From Lycorma delicatula (lineage: Eukaryota > Arthropoda > Insecta > Hemiptera > Fulgoridae), in the NCBI RefSeq assembly GCF_047948215.1, contig NC_134463.1, forward strand, positions 51,404,701 through 51,468,700: 64,000 bases of DNA, in the 5' to 3' direction. How positions within the stretch are numbered: the stretch's first letter is position 1; each line of letters begins with the position of its first letter. The notes beneath the pieces were generated by a model. It was not told the DNA's origin. It ran no database searches and saw only the letters and a list, made by a program, of their open reading frames with translations. The position numbers and the translations under genes were made by a program. This document shows, one piece after another, positions 1 to 10,804 of this stretch.

Positions 1-88
1 TACATATCAACCTCATTCATCCTCTGAAGTATTATCTGAACGGTAATTATACCGTAGGCTAAACAGGAAAAAAGAAAGAAAGTCGACA
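1..88 (+). repeat. SINE-1 3' tail (5' part outside window)
   Basis: The first bases match the 3' end of the better copy at 37939-38199: the CATCCTCTGAAGTA block, the ATCTGAACGGTAATT block, then GGCTAAACAGGAAAAA and an A/G-rich tail. Only the tail is present because the window starts inside the element. Confidence 0.75.
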
Positions 89-94
89 TTCACT

Positions 95-204
95 AGCTAA
101 GCCTTTTGGGAACTTATGTTTATATGAACTTGCTTCTTTATTTTCACCAGTAAAAATGGACTAAAAGTTTCTTAGTTTCTTCGAAAATCACTCTGTATAT
201 ATAA
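95..204 (+). repeat. Short interspersed repeat, also at 61840-61970
   Basis: The text around GTTTATATGAA, TTATTTTCACCAGTA and the TTCTTCGAAAATCACTCTGT end resembles 61840-61970, which has GTTTATATGAA, TATTTTCACGAGTAGAATAG and an AACTTCGTGATACACTTTCT end. The similarity runs over roughly 100 bases with many mismatches. No coding capacity is seen and the class is unknown. Confidence 0.4.
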
Positions 205-1095
205 TATAATAATTTTATTTCATATTTATATTGTACTAAACCAATGTATTTATATTAAAAAGTACTGTTAATGATAGTTCACTCATCTCTTATTTTGAAA
301 CAACTTGTATGCTAGAATTCTTCAATAGTTTCCAATGATCAGCCATTATCAAAGCGAATAAGTAACCGTTTTATTACTGTATTATTCGGTAACGCTGTTC
401 ATGAATAAGCAATGATAGCAGCTTGTTGCTATGATAACAACCAATCCATAAATATCTTTCGAAATCGTCTACCTCACAGCAAACTTTATCACTCAACAGT
501 TTGAGTATACGGAAGCAGTTATTTTATAAGTAATAATCCTACGACAAAATTATAATTGACTGATCGTTTTATTGCTGAAATTATTTGTGTAATCAGTTTT
601 ATTAGTTATATAAAAAACATAAGAAAAATAGTAAAAATAATGAGAAGAGACCGTAAGAAGGATGAAAAAAAAAGTAAAAAAGGAGGCCTAGGGTTAAACT
701 TAGACGATAAGGAAAAGAGATAAGTTATAAATCAAGAATACTTTTTGTGCTGTTTTGTTTTTACATAAACAAATTTGTTTTGTTATGAATGTTTTTGTCC
801 TCTTTTTTTAACTTTTTTTTTGTTGGGGGGGAAAGGGCTACTGTATTAGTCGATGATCATTGATCATAGCACTCGATGACAGAAAAAATAATTATTACAT
901 GATAAAGCACACTATTGTACTGTTAAAAAATAAAACTGGTAAATCTGTTTTTTTAAGTAAATCAGAGAACATTGAGTAAACTGAATTGTAGGATAAATTT
1001 TTGCGATCAACGCTTGTTTTGTTTGTATGTGAATAGTATTTTTGGTTTATAAAAACTCAATAAATTAATTATATGAGTGTATATGATTGAAGTTA
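205..1095. other. AT-rich non-coding stretch
   Basis: No supported gene, long repeat or RNA gene. There is a run of seven G (823-831 region) between poly-T and purine tracts, and short A/T homopolymers. Confidence 0.5.
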
Positions 1096-1137
1096 GTTGT
1101 AGAAAGAGTTTTTGTGTGAAACATTCGGTGTTAGAGG

Positions 1138-1440
1138 AAGTCGCGGGAGTCTCGCTTCCACGAATCGGTTAATTTATAATCAACGGTTGTAAGTTATGGT
1201 AGGTGGTCGTGGTTGGAAGAAGCCATACAAAGATCATTGTAGGTTGTGTAAATACACTGATGGAAAAGTCTGCCGAGGCATTTGCATCAGTGGCATCCTG
1301 ACAGAGGTCAAACTGATGACTGTGTTCTGTTGTAAAATTTAGGGGTCTAAAAGACAATCTCCGATAAAGCACATCAGGGAGAGGAACGGAGAAAGTGGTT
1401 TGATAACCGGGACTGTCACAAGATGTGGATGGTCTTTCTC
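1138..1440 (+). other. GC-richer island with a 48-codon Cys-rich ORF
   Basis: This block is visibly less AT-rich than its flanks. On the plus strand an ATG at 1196 opens 48 codons to a TAG at 1340-1342. The peptide contains a CRLCKYTDGKVCRGIC motif (spacing C-x2-C-x7-C-x3-C) and a second Cys pair near its end. CRLC starts the ZAD zinc-associated domain in insect proteins, but the rest does not look like that domain. The opposite strand is open for 67 codons (1169-1372) and shows no recognisable motif. It may be an isolated exon, a decayed transposon or chance. I cannot assign it. Confidence 0.25.
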
Positions 1441-1449
1441 TACGGTGGG

Positions 1450-2140
1450 GTCAGGATATAGACAAAGCAAAAATTAATAAAGAAATGTAATTAAACTAAA
1501 ATGTATATCAGTAAAGCAAACAAACATTGATAATACATAGGGCTTGCAAGAAATGTAAAAAAACAAAAAATGTATACATATTAAAGGAGAAAAAAATTTT
1601 TTGAGATGAAATTTTAAATTATGATTATGATTATTGTATGTAATTTATACTAAGGTTGATGATAATGATTATTATCCTCAGTTTTTAAGTTATATTTGCG
1701 TAATTAACGTATGATGACATCATATCTGTTCATTGAATCACGTTCGTTTTTGTTTTCCTTATTTCTTGCTAAATTTTTTCTTGGTTGCATCCATTTAAGT
1801 TATTTTTCTACTAATCCTTCTATCATTATTTTTCTATCATTTTCTATCATCATATGTCACGTCGGCGTTAGTTTTACTGTTCTGAATTAATAGGCTTTTA
1901 TTCTCTTTCACTCTTCATTAGTTCTCTAAGTTTTAGTTTGTCTTTACGTTTAGTTTTCTTTAATCTATATCCATATTTTAAATCCCTTTAATCTTTCTTT
2001 TTGCTAGTGCCCAAATTCCATATCCGGAAAAAGGTATTCTCAAACGTAACTTCACACAAGTCGCTTCTTCATCTATAAAATCGTAATATATAATAACTGT
2101 TCAATTTATTAGGGAAAAGATTATAAACATTAATATTTTT
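1450..2140. other. AT-rich non-coding stretch
   Basis: Nothing recognised: homopolymer-rich DNA with no open frame of interest and no visible copy elsewhere in the window. Confidence 0.5.
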
Positions 2141-2145
2141 AATTG

Positions 2146-2765
2146 CCTGTACGAAGTACAAGCAAGTAATCACGAAAGATTTCGGTTTTCAGATTTCAAC
2201 TAAAATATCCATTTTGACTAGTTTCGGCGTGATGTCTGTACGTACTTATGTATCTCGCATCACTTAAAAACGATTAGCCATACAGTTTTGAAATTTTGGA
2301 TTTAGGATTGTTGTAACATCTAGTTGTGCACCTCCCCTTTTGATTGCAATCGACTGAATCAAAATTATCCAAAAAAGTCTAAAATCCAAAATAATTGGAT
2401 TTTCGAGTTTTCTCTTAACTGCAACATTAAGCCCTAATTGATAGATTTTCAAAAATATATCATAAGTGGTACTTATTTTCATTGGTTTCAGACATATAAA
2501 CAAATGAAATTGTAATTAATGAAATATTTGGATCTTATAAGGGGAAGGTGCATCGGTTCGAATCAACTTCATCTCTTTTTTTTGTAATATATATGTATAT
2601 ATTGTTTAATTTAAATACACTGATTTTTTTAAAATAATTATTAACCTTTTATTCTTAAAAAAAGTTTACGATGAATAATAATTCAATAATAATAATAAAA
2701 AATATATGAAAAATTATCAGAAGTTATTAATGAAATAAAAGTTTTTGTACTTTTCATTTTATCTT
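2146..2765 (-). repeat. REP-A interspersed repeat, copy 1
   Basis: Read on the minus strand this matches the plus-strand copies at 4129, 14301 and 19017. Landmarks, minus sense: ACCAATGAAAATAAGTACCA, the block around 2320-2345 meaning GGTGCACAACTAGATGTTAC, AAAACGATTAGCC seen on plus near 2270, and the GTACGAAG terminal block at 2150. It appears truncated at the end carrying the terminal hairpin, stopping near 2765. The 79-codon minus ORF here is a by-product of the repeat; a related frame recurs in the 14.6 kb copy. Type is discussed with the 19017 copy. Confidence 0.75.
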
Positions 2766-2769
2766 ATGA

Positions 2770-3372
2770 TAAAGTATCTTATTTTATTTAATATGATAAA
2801 ATTGAATAAAATAATATTAAATCAAGATTAAAAAAAAAAAAAACATTAACCATATGTGTTTTAAATGAGTAGTAACTTTCTAAGGTAGCGGTGATCAGAA
2901 AGTATCATATTTAATTTTACCACCACCATCGAAAAAAAATCATAATAATATAGAGGTGAAATTTAATAAAAAGGTTTTAAAACGAAAAAAAATTGAGCTT
3001 ACAAAGTTGATTTTTATTTTTATACCGTAATTTGTTTTCGATTATTGTGTTGACTCTTCTTTTCACTTTACGTTAAAATTAAAAAGTAATTTTCTTAAGT
3101 AAAATGCGTAAACTAAATTGTTTACGTCAAGGTTAAAGTAAGCTGGGTTAAAGTAAGATGTGGCCGAGACGACTTTTTAATTTAATCCAGCAATGAGTTC
3201 ACCTCGGTTTATATTGTCATTCTTAATTAATTTTTACCTGTAACCATTATTATATTTTAGTTCATATTCTTATCAACCTTTAACTTGGTTCCACATTTTT
3301 TTTAACGTCTTAGCACTTAATCTATCTATATTTGCTTATTTAATTACCTTAAGACGCGCGTGCGAGCACACA

Positions 3373-3434
<62 letters not shown>

Positions 3435-4125
3435 GTGCATACACAATATATATATATATATCTGGATATAACTTAATCCTTATAGCATCTCATAATGTAC
3501 AATGTTAATTAGAACTTCGATTTGTGTAATTATCCATAAAGGTTTTATTAGATAATAAATCTTTTCATCCTACAACAGTCAAATTTTAATGAAGCATTAA
3601 TTTAATTTACGTCTTTACTTCACGATATATCACTAGTTGGAAAATAATTTATTTAAAGAACACCATAGTTAAATAATTTTTTTATATTTAATTTTATTAA
3701 ATACTAATTTAATACAAAATGACAAAAAAACCATTAACCTAAGGATGATAATACTAGCAATAATTTTAAATATTTTACAAATTTATAAAATTAAAATAAT
3801 AAGTTTTTTCAATAACCAGTTTACTTAAAATCGGCTCCTTAATTGAAACCATAAATAAATCGTTTGATAATAAGTACATGAAACTGGCTTTTAGGAAACT
3901 CCCACAATACAGCAATCCATAAAAATATAAACGCTAAGAAATGTTCTTAGCTAAAAAATCTATCTGCCTTCACTTCGTAGTCTATAAAACAAACAATAAG
4001 CAAATAATAACTAATAGTCAAACAATAAGATAAATAGTCAATAAAAGCAAACAAATAATCAATCGATAGCGAATCGATAGATAAAGAACAATCTAGAAAT
4101 TAACAAATACAATACAACTTAATAC
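2770..4125. other. AT-rich non-coding stretch with microsatellites
   Basis: Contains the AC repeat at 3366-3433 and short AT runs. A GGTTAAAGTAAG 12-mer occurs twice in tandem near 3130-3155. No gene recognised. Confidence 0.5.
3366..3462. repeat. (AC)n then (TA)n microsatellite
   Basis: A nearly pure AC run of more than 25 units, followed after a short spacer by about eight TA units. Confidence 0.95.
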
Positions 4126-4128
4126 AAA

Positions 4129-4790
4129 AAATCTGATGTGGAGACCACATCACTTCCATTTACGCCTATTAAATTACTTATACACTTTTTTTTTACAATT
4201 TTACAAATTTTACAAGAGATTAAATTATTAATAAATCAATATATTTAAATTAAAAAAAAGTTAAAAAGAATTAGTTAAAAAATTAAAAAATTGTTTACAA
4301 TCAGAGGTTAATTAATAAATCTATAAATTAGAAGAAAAAAATTGAAAAAAGGAAACGAAGTCTCATTCAATGTGCCTTACTCTTTACGATCCAAATATTT
4401 CATTAATTAAAATTTTATTTGGCTATAACTCTGGAACCAATGAAAGTAAGTACAACTTATGATACATCGTTGAAAAACTGCAGTTAAGAAAAAGTTTAAG
4501 ATCCAAATTTGTTTGGATTTTAGGCTTTTCAGGACACTTTTCGTCCAGTCGATTGCAATGAAAACGGGAGGTGCAGAACTAGATGTTACAACAGTCCTAA
4601 ATCAAGAATGTCAATATTCTACGACTAATCGTTTTTGAGTTATGCAAGATATATCGTACGTACGAACAAACGTCACGCCGAAACTAGTCAAAATGGATTC
4701 AGGGATGGTCAAAATATTTCCGTTGAAATCGAAAACCGGAAATTTTTAGCGATCACAATACTTACTTTACTTCGTACAAGGAAGTAAAGA
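4129..4790 (+). repeat. REP-A, copy 2
   Basis: Near full-length. It starts ATCTGATGTGG-AGA-CCACATC, a perfect short hairpin, and ends TTTACTTCGTACAAGGAAGT. Internal landmarks are TTTGGCTATAACTCTGGAAC, GATTGCAATGAAAACGGGAG, ACTAGATGTTACAACAGTCC and TGGATTCAGGGATGGTCAAA. There is no long ORF. A LINE C-terminus follows within about 50 bases (4830-5080), so two insertions lie side by side. Confidence 0.85.
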
Positions 4791-4829
4791 AGTAAACAAA
4801 AATAGTTTTGGCGATAGACTGCAGACTGT

Positions 4830-5080
4830 CATTCAGTAAGCTAATCATACGGAAACGTTTCAACCCTCGGACGTCCCCGTTGTTATCAAACAGATAGATC
4901 GTTAGGTGATTGGAATTATTTTCTAGATGTCGGTATTTAATAATTTATAGTCTCACAACCCGGCGAACCATCGGAAGCTTCAGATATTCGTAAATCTCAT
5001 CGTTCCGTGTGAACCATGGCGCTTTCACAGTTAATTTTCCACGTTACCATGATCTGAAATCGTTGCATAACATCTACGTT
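4830..5080 (-). pseudogene. LINE (Jockey-type) C-terminal fragment
   Basis: On the minus strand one frame reads ...KAPWFTRNDEIYEYLKLP..., then after a stop codon ...LFDNNGDVRGLKRFRMISLL. These match the conserved end of Jockey-superfamily reverse transcriptase ORFs: the APW-x-RN-x-x-I/L-x-x-DL-x-x-P block followed by an LxDN...RRLKR block. In the family this lies after the RT domain, just before the stop. The fragment is 5'-truncated near 5080, carries an internal stop, and runs into REP-A. This is a dead remnant of a few dozen codons. The assignment rests on these two motif blocks; the exact clade is uncertain. Confidence 0.6.
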
Positions 5081-5084
5081 ACTA

Positions 5085-6120
5085 TTACCTGTTATTCTTC
5101 ACTACTCTACACTATAATTTCAGACTGGTCGTAGAATATTTTTCTATAACAGATATTTATTGGGCAATGTGAGATGTGAGTTCCCCGCATCAGCGTAAAA
5201 ATAATAAATGAGTATAATGACTTAAAATAACAATGATTATTGACGTGAATAATTAATTAATTATGATAAAATATCTATAAATTATATAATAACAATAAAT
5301 ATAATTATATAATAATAACTATAAATTATATGAACCATAACGCTATATTTAATTGTTTTAAAACATCAGGAAATATTTTTTTAAATCACGAAAAATTGCT
5401 CAAGTATATTTTTTCTTCCAAAAATCTACTGATCGATTGGAATTGGTTAATATTTACAGTATAATTACACGTATACACCAGAGTCTTTCAATAACTAAAG
5501 AAAAAAAAGGCAACATAGAAAAAACGTTTTTTTAAAATAGGCTGAAACAGTTTGACATTCAAGTTGGCACATGTAATATAGGAAATATCAGCTTATCAAA
5601 AAGATCTTCCATTATTATAATAACTTTGTTTATTTTAAAATGTCATCTTCGCTTGAAACATGTACCGTGAAATAACAGCAATGTTGTGATAAAATCTTTA
5701 TTTTTTGAAGTTGTTTTACCGGTCGAAATTTATTCGCAGATGTTAAAATGTTTAGGAAAAAGTGTATAACTGTGAAAAATTTTATAAATGATTCGAACAG
5801 TATAAATCACGTCACCGATTTTCATTGTACCGGAAGGTGGGTGAATCTTTCAACCGATGCTTTTTAAAATAATACAACAGCAAAATATTTTCATTTGTGT
5901 GTAATATGTATACAATATATATTTGCATTACAAAAATTTCAATATGATTTGATTTGAAACCAATATTGTTCTAAATTGAACACAATTAACAGTATAATTA
6001 AAAAAAAAAAAAAAATTTTTTTTTCTTTTACAAAAGGGTTGGTGCCAATAATTTCTTTGTTTTAAAATTCTATAACCTCTAACATTCCTCGAAAAAGTTA
6101 TCCAATTAACATAATAACTG
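5085..6120. other. AT-rich non-coding stretch
   Basis: No gene or recognisable repeat. A 15-base A run followed by T runs lies at 6000-6028. Confidence 0.5.
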
Positions 6121-6122
6121 AT

Positions 6123-6890
6123 TTTATTTTTTTATTTATTTATTTACAATTTAAAACTTACATGGTCATCCGTCAGACCTAAGTCTGTCGACAGATATAC
6201 TAAAGAGTATTATTACATTATTAAGTGGTTAATGTAATAACCAATTTTATGTAACAACTAAAGATATTATTAGTTTTATAATACTTATAATAGTAGTACA
6301 ATTATAAAAATTAATTTTACAAAATTAGACTAAATATTTAAAAACTAATGAACAAATTATTTCTTTAATAATTGTAATGTATTAGATTTAGTAACTAAAA
6401 TTATATTCAAGAAACAAAACTATGCTTAATTACAACAACGAATTACACAATTAATATCTTGTTGCAACAATTACATAAAGAAAATAAATAACTAAGCTTT
6501 AACCATTCAACAATACATTATTTATTGATTTACAATAATTATCAACATTAAAATAATAACTATAATCATGTTATAATTGTCTGGACTGCCAGTATAAATC
6601 CAACATGAATCCTGTTAGTACCTATTACGTTATAATTAATGCCCACTCAATGAGAAGTTTTTTTAAATCATTTTTTTTTTTTATTTTTACATTATTGAGG
6701 TGATTCGGTAAAGAATTAAGTAATGCAGGAACAACGTACTTCTTTAATCGTTTACCGTAAGTATTATTATATCTATCTGTGATAAAGCTCATTGCTCTCA
6801 AATTGTATCCACTTTCTATATTTACCCTGTATTCACTGTTGTAAAAGTTCTTAAAAATAATTAAAAATCGGTTCAGTAGTACTTCCATTA
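6123..6890 (-). pseudogene. LINE reverse-transcriptase C-terminus with 3' UTR
   Basis: The minus-strand ORF 6625-6888 (87 codons) contains NNTYGKRLKKYVVPALLNSL followed by PNHLNNV and ends 20 residues later. A YGKR...Y-x-x-P-x-LLN-x-LP block of this kind closes the reverse-transcriptase ORF of CR1/L2-like and related LINEs; it follows the RT domain and is not catalytic. Beyond the stop, about 500 bases of presumed 3' UTR end in TTTATTTATTTATTTAC on plus (AAATAAATAAATAAA in element sense), a typical LINE tail, just after a palindromic AGTCTGTCGACAGA block. The copy is 5'-truncated near 6890, as is usual for target-primed insertion. Confidence 0.55.
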
Positions 6891-6894
6891 CAAC

Positions 6895-8900
6895 ATAACA
6901 CAGTATAATTATAAATATTTTTAAAATTTTCCAGAAAAGCGTAAATGCTTAAAAGAATTCCACCGTGTAGACAGATTTTTATTTTATCATTAATTCAAAA
7001 TAACTGATTTTAATAAGAATCGCGTAAATAACAATAAAAAAAACCTATTATTTTAAATCTTATTCTAGAAACTAAAATATTTGATAAATTTATATTTAGA
7101 TCCTAATACTTAAAAGTTAGAGCTACAAGTAATAAAGTCACAGAAGAAAAAGATGTAAGATAAGTTCTTTTTCTCTGAATCAGTAAATTATTTTTTACCA
7201 CAGTACTTAAACTTTTAACGTGTAAATAAAAGATCTTAGAACCTTTGGTTTTCTTCTACTTGTTAATAGAATAGTGTTATTGATTAAGTCATTTTAAATT
7301 TTATTCTTTTTTTATTTTAAGTTGTAAGCAATACGTTTTGAGCGTTCGTTTTATGATCAGTTTTACTTGAATGCATTAAGAGCAATGCATTCTGTTTTAT
7401 AGTCAGTCAGTGAACTTACTATTTAATTTTCTAAGATATATCTTCTGTTTTCTCTTTAGTATTAATCGTACGCCTTGAGTACATTTATTTTTTTCTACAT
7501 TATTCCTAAAGTAAATCAAAGAATATCTTTCTTTTTGTCTGGAAGGAGATTTTAACCAACTAAAATTGGCGATAATTAATGTAACTGTTAAAAATTGAAA
7601 AAGTATTTTTTTAATTGAGAAATAAAATATCTATTTTTGATGTTAAAAATTAATTAAAAAGAGTAGGCAAACAGTTGCGTAACATTCATTGCTTTGATAT
7701 TTACAAACTTTTAATTAAAATAAGAAATAGAGGTTTTAAATATTAATGGTTTCCTTATTCAATATTCAGAATACAAATACGAAAATGTTTAAATCTTCAT
7801 TGAAAAAAAAAATATTGGTCTAATATAACCCCCTTAATTAAATAAAGTTTTTAACTTAAAGATAATAGTGAAAGTATACGTAAAAAAATTAATATTGTTA
7901 GAAAATAATGATGGATCCAAGTAAATATCCCTCGACCTAGAAACGGTTTATCATAAAAATTATACGGTGTTTAAAGTATAATTTCTAAAAAAATTGACAT
8001 CTATAGTAAAAAAGAATCTGGTCTCGTTTAAACCTCTTACTCCACAGCTGCCTCATTTGATATTTTAATAATACTCACAACTATCAAAACATATAATGTA
8101 TAAGAAATTATAAAATGTTTCAAGGGGATCCCTTTTGTTTAAAAAGTCCTTCTACATTAAAACTAGATATAGCTGAATTTCCAATCTTGAAAATCATAGT
8201 TGAAAACAAATTGATATTTTAAGTACCGATCCCATTCAGTTTCAGCCTGCTTATTTTTTGGGAGTTATAAAGTTACTTATTGAAATAATAATTTACATCA
8301 ATAAGTTACTCAATTTGGTTTAGTGATATTGAACAGAACTAGACAAATTACAGTTTATTAAAAAAAAAAAAAACAAAAATAAAGATACCGTAATTCCTCA
8401 TTTCACGACGTGGTAAGAAATCAGGCCAAAGTTGAAATATATATATTATTAACTACAACAAATCCAGATACTACATTTCACATTCTTCACTTTGCCTATT
8501 ATATTGCTTTGGTAATTTTAATGGTGGTTATATAATGATCTACTTAAAATAGCCACTATTGGGATCTCAGAAATATAAGTTAATTAAAAAACATTAAATG
8601 GGGAACATTCCCTAGAATGTTCCCTACAGTATTAACATTTTTGAAATCTTCTCCTATTTTCCTATATGGTGGTGGCCAAGTTCATTATTGAAAACCTCTT
8701 GTTTTTACCGCATTTCTGGGTAGAATGTATTTTTTTAAGCCACTTTTATTCTGGATGTTTTTCTCTAAACACAGCCGTTATGGAGCTACGAGTCGACAAT
8801 TGTAAAGTTACGAAAATAATAAATATAACAATTATAATTCTGTTTTGCATTTTTAAAAGATTTTGTACTGATCCGTCTTAAAATATATTTTATAAAATTA
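6895..8900. other. AT-rich non-coding stretch
   Basis: No gene recognised. A 71-codon plus ORF (8666-8881) has no motif I know and ends beside the inverted-repeat arm at 8907; I treat it as chance. Confidence 0.45.
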
Positions 8901-8906
8901 TATTTT

Positions 8907-9060
8907 AACTTATGCGTAATTTTGCCATATTGACTAAAAGTTTATTCCTAATGTACAATTTTGAAATTTTTGAGATAAGTTATGCATCACTCGTTGATTT
9001 CTGATGTAATATTTGGTTTTTCTCTCTTAAAAGGAAAGTGGAACCAATAATTAATAGATT
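8907..9060 (+). repeat. Left arm of long inverted repeat
   Basis: Reads outward-in as TTATGCGTAATTTTGCCATA ... TTTTGAAATTTTTGAG ... TTATGCATCAC ... GATTTCTGATGTAATATTTG ... CCAATAATTAATA. The reverse complement of 10634-10800 gives the same landmarks in the same order. Identity looks around three quarters or better by eye. Confidence 0.8.
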
Positions 9061-9064
9061 TATT

Positions 9065-9825
9065 AAAAAAAGTAATAATAATAAGAATAACAGATAAATA
9101 ACTTCAAATATCCACTTACTACTTTCAGTGTTAGATAAATACAATAATTGAAATTAAATGAAATAAATTTTAAGGAAATTAGTTAAAATTATTTCTGCAT
9201 AATAAATCAAAAAAGGTCGTTAAAATTGATTTATTTTTTTGCATCATAGACACCTTGACAAGTTTGATGAAGTTAGATAGATGTTCATCAAATAAAACAA
9301 TTTAATATTCATTGTTTTACATACGTGTATATTATTTTTAAGATATTATTTTCTTTATTAAATGTTGAAATTTGGCACGAATATTTAAATATATATACGC
9401 AGTATAGTAAATATACATATACGGTGGACCTGTGACCCGCCGCGAAAATGTTGCATGGTTTATGACCATGTGTTACATTACACATGATTTTGTTAAATGT
9501 TTTTTTTTAATTGTAACTATATAAGTTTCATGAATTTAGCGTACTAACAACAACAAAAACTTTTAAAACGAAAAGCTTAAAAATCCTGAACATTTTGAGC
9601 TGTTTCTTGACTTTTTTAACACAGATCTAATCTCAATGTTTTCCTTTTTTATCCACATAACAAACATAATTTTAGAAAAAAAAGTTTTTTTCTGTACTTA
9701 CTTATTTTTATAAAATTTCAAAAAAACTTGCATCTGCATAAGTTTTTTTTTAACAAAATGTAAAAAAATAACAAATATAATAAATTTTTATAGTACGCAA
9801 TACATTTTATATCGTAAAGCTCATG
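9065..9825. other. AT-rich interior of the inverted-repeat element
   Basis: No ORF of interest. A brief GC-richer patch at 9420-9470 is not recognised. Confidence 0.4.
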
Positions 9826-9832
9826 GATTGGA

Positions 9833-10625
9833 GACCTGGCTCATTCTCGTAAATTGTCGGCGGGCCAAGTCCTTGTAGTACAGTCATCTGGTCGAGACCT
9901 GTCCGGAGACGGCGGTGGTTCCAAAATTGACCTTGATCATATTGATTACGCCTTAATAATTAACTCGGTGGCTGGGGACCGTGAGGAGGCCTCCATTGCT
10001 TGTCGGTTCCTCAAATGATGAAGGATGGGGGCAGTCAAGCGGTATGTTTTTCAGGACCATCGGGACAAGTTGGGCAACTTTTGGTCCACACAGTTGAATA
10101 TTTCAGTCGACGGTTCGGGAAGAAACACTTTGTGTACCTGTTAGTGTCGATTCAATACGATGTCGGCAGGAAACAGCCCAGCCAGTAGGTTCGCCGACGA
10201 CAGTAGGCAAAGCGAAGGGGAAAACACGCTGACCTCCTCCGTTCACTGAAAGGAGCTGTGTGTCAGGTGAAGTTCGGGTCTTGTCCGCGCGTAACGGACC
10301 TCCACATCCACAGGGTGCGGGCCGACAGTGGCGCTGCTGAACGGGTAAGCAAGGATAATTCTGCGAAGGTCGGCGGCACCACTACGTCTCTGACAAGAAG
10401 GGATGGCAGGAGGGTCCACATCCTTATTAAGGATGCGGATGTTATCACCATTCAGGATGAGTTCATTACGCAGTTTCGGAAAATCACGCTGAGTCATTGT
10501 CGATCGAAGTTATGTCCATGCGGCCGATCTATGGTGCGACGCAGGTGGTCACTGTGGCTGTGACGCCCATCCTTGCAGATAAGTTATTGGCTGATGGACG
10601 CATCCGCATTGGATGGGTGGCTTGT
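9833..10625 (+). pseudogene. R1/TRAS-like LINE ORF1 (gag-like) fragment
   Basis: This is the most GC-rich block in the window. A frame from 9833 is open for about 60 codons without a start Met. A second runs 10258-10563 and includes RRVHILIKDADVITIQDEF and ITQFRKIT. After a frameshift near 10508 a third reads RPIYGATQVVTVAVTPILAD then KLLADGRIRIGWVAC. The last block closely resembles the R1-clade ORF1 signature (RP-x-YG-x-TQ-x-A-x-V...LL-x-x-GR-x-RIG-W-x-x-C) that directly precedes the CCHC zinc knuckles. The knuckles are absent: the fragment stops within a few codons of where they would start, and the inverted-repeat arm begins at 10634. ORF1 of this family is an RNA-binding protein of the retrotransposon particle. 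The fragment is dead, with frameshifts and both ends missing. Confidence 0.65.
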
Positions 10626-10633
10626 GTATTTTA

Positions 10634-10800
10634 AATATATTAATTATTGGTTTCTTTTTCCTTTAAAGAGAGGAATATCAAATATTACAATCAGAAATCG
10701 ATGTGTGATGCATAAATTGCCTCAGAAATTTCAAAATTGAACCTTAGAAATAAATTTTTAGTCAATTGAATCAATATATGGCAAAACATACGCATATGAT
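10634..10800 (-). repeat. Right arm of long inverted repeat
   Basis: Partner of 8907-9060. Its inner edge (AATATATTAATTATTGG) abuts the gag-like fragment almost directly, while the left arm is separated from that fragment by about 770 bases of AT-rich DNA. Confidence 0.8.
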
Positions 10801-10804
10801 AAAA

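Noticed and set aside
2264..2503. 79-codon minus ORF with PMKISTTYDI
   Set aside because: A similar peptide (PMKISTTYHI) appears in the 14.6-kb ORF because both lie in REP-A; neither is conserved in other copies.
3366..3433. Regular spacing suggesting an array (CRISPR-like)
   Set aside because: Plain AC dinucleotide repeat in eukaryotic DNA; no repeat-spacer structure anywhere in the window.
10243..10497. Two minus ORFs (84 and 62 codons)
   Set aside because: Shadows of the gag-like fragment on plus, which has the recognisable motif blocks.
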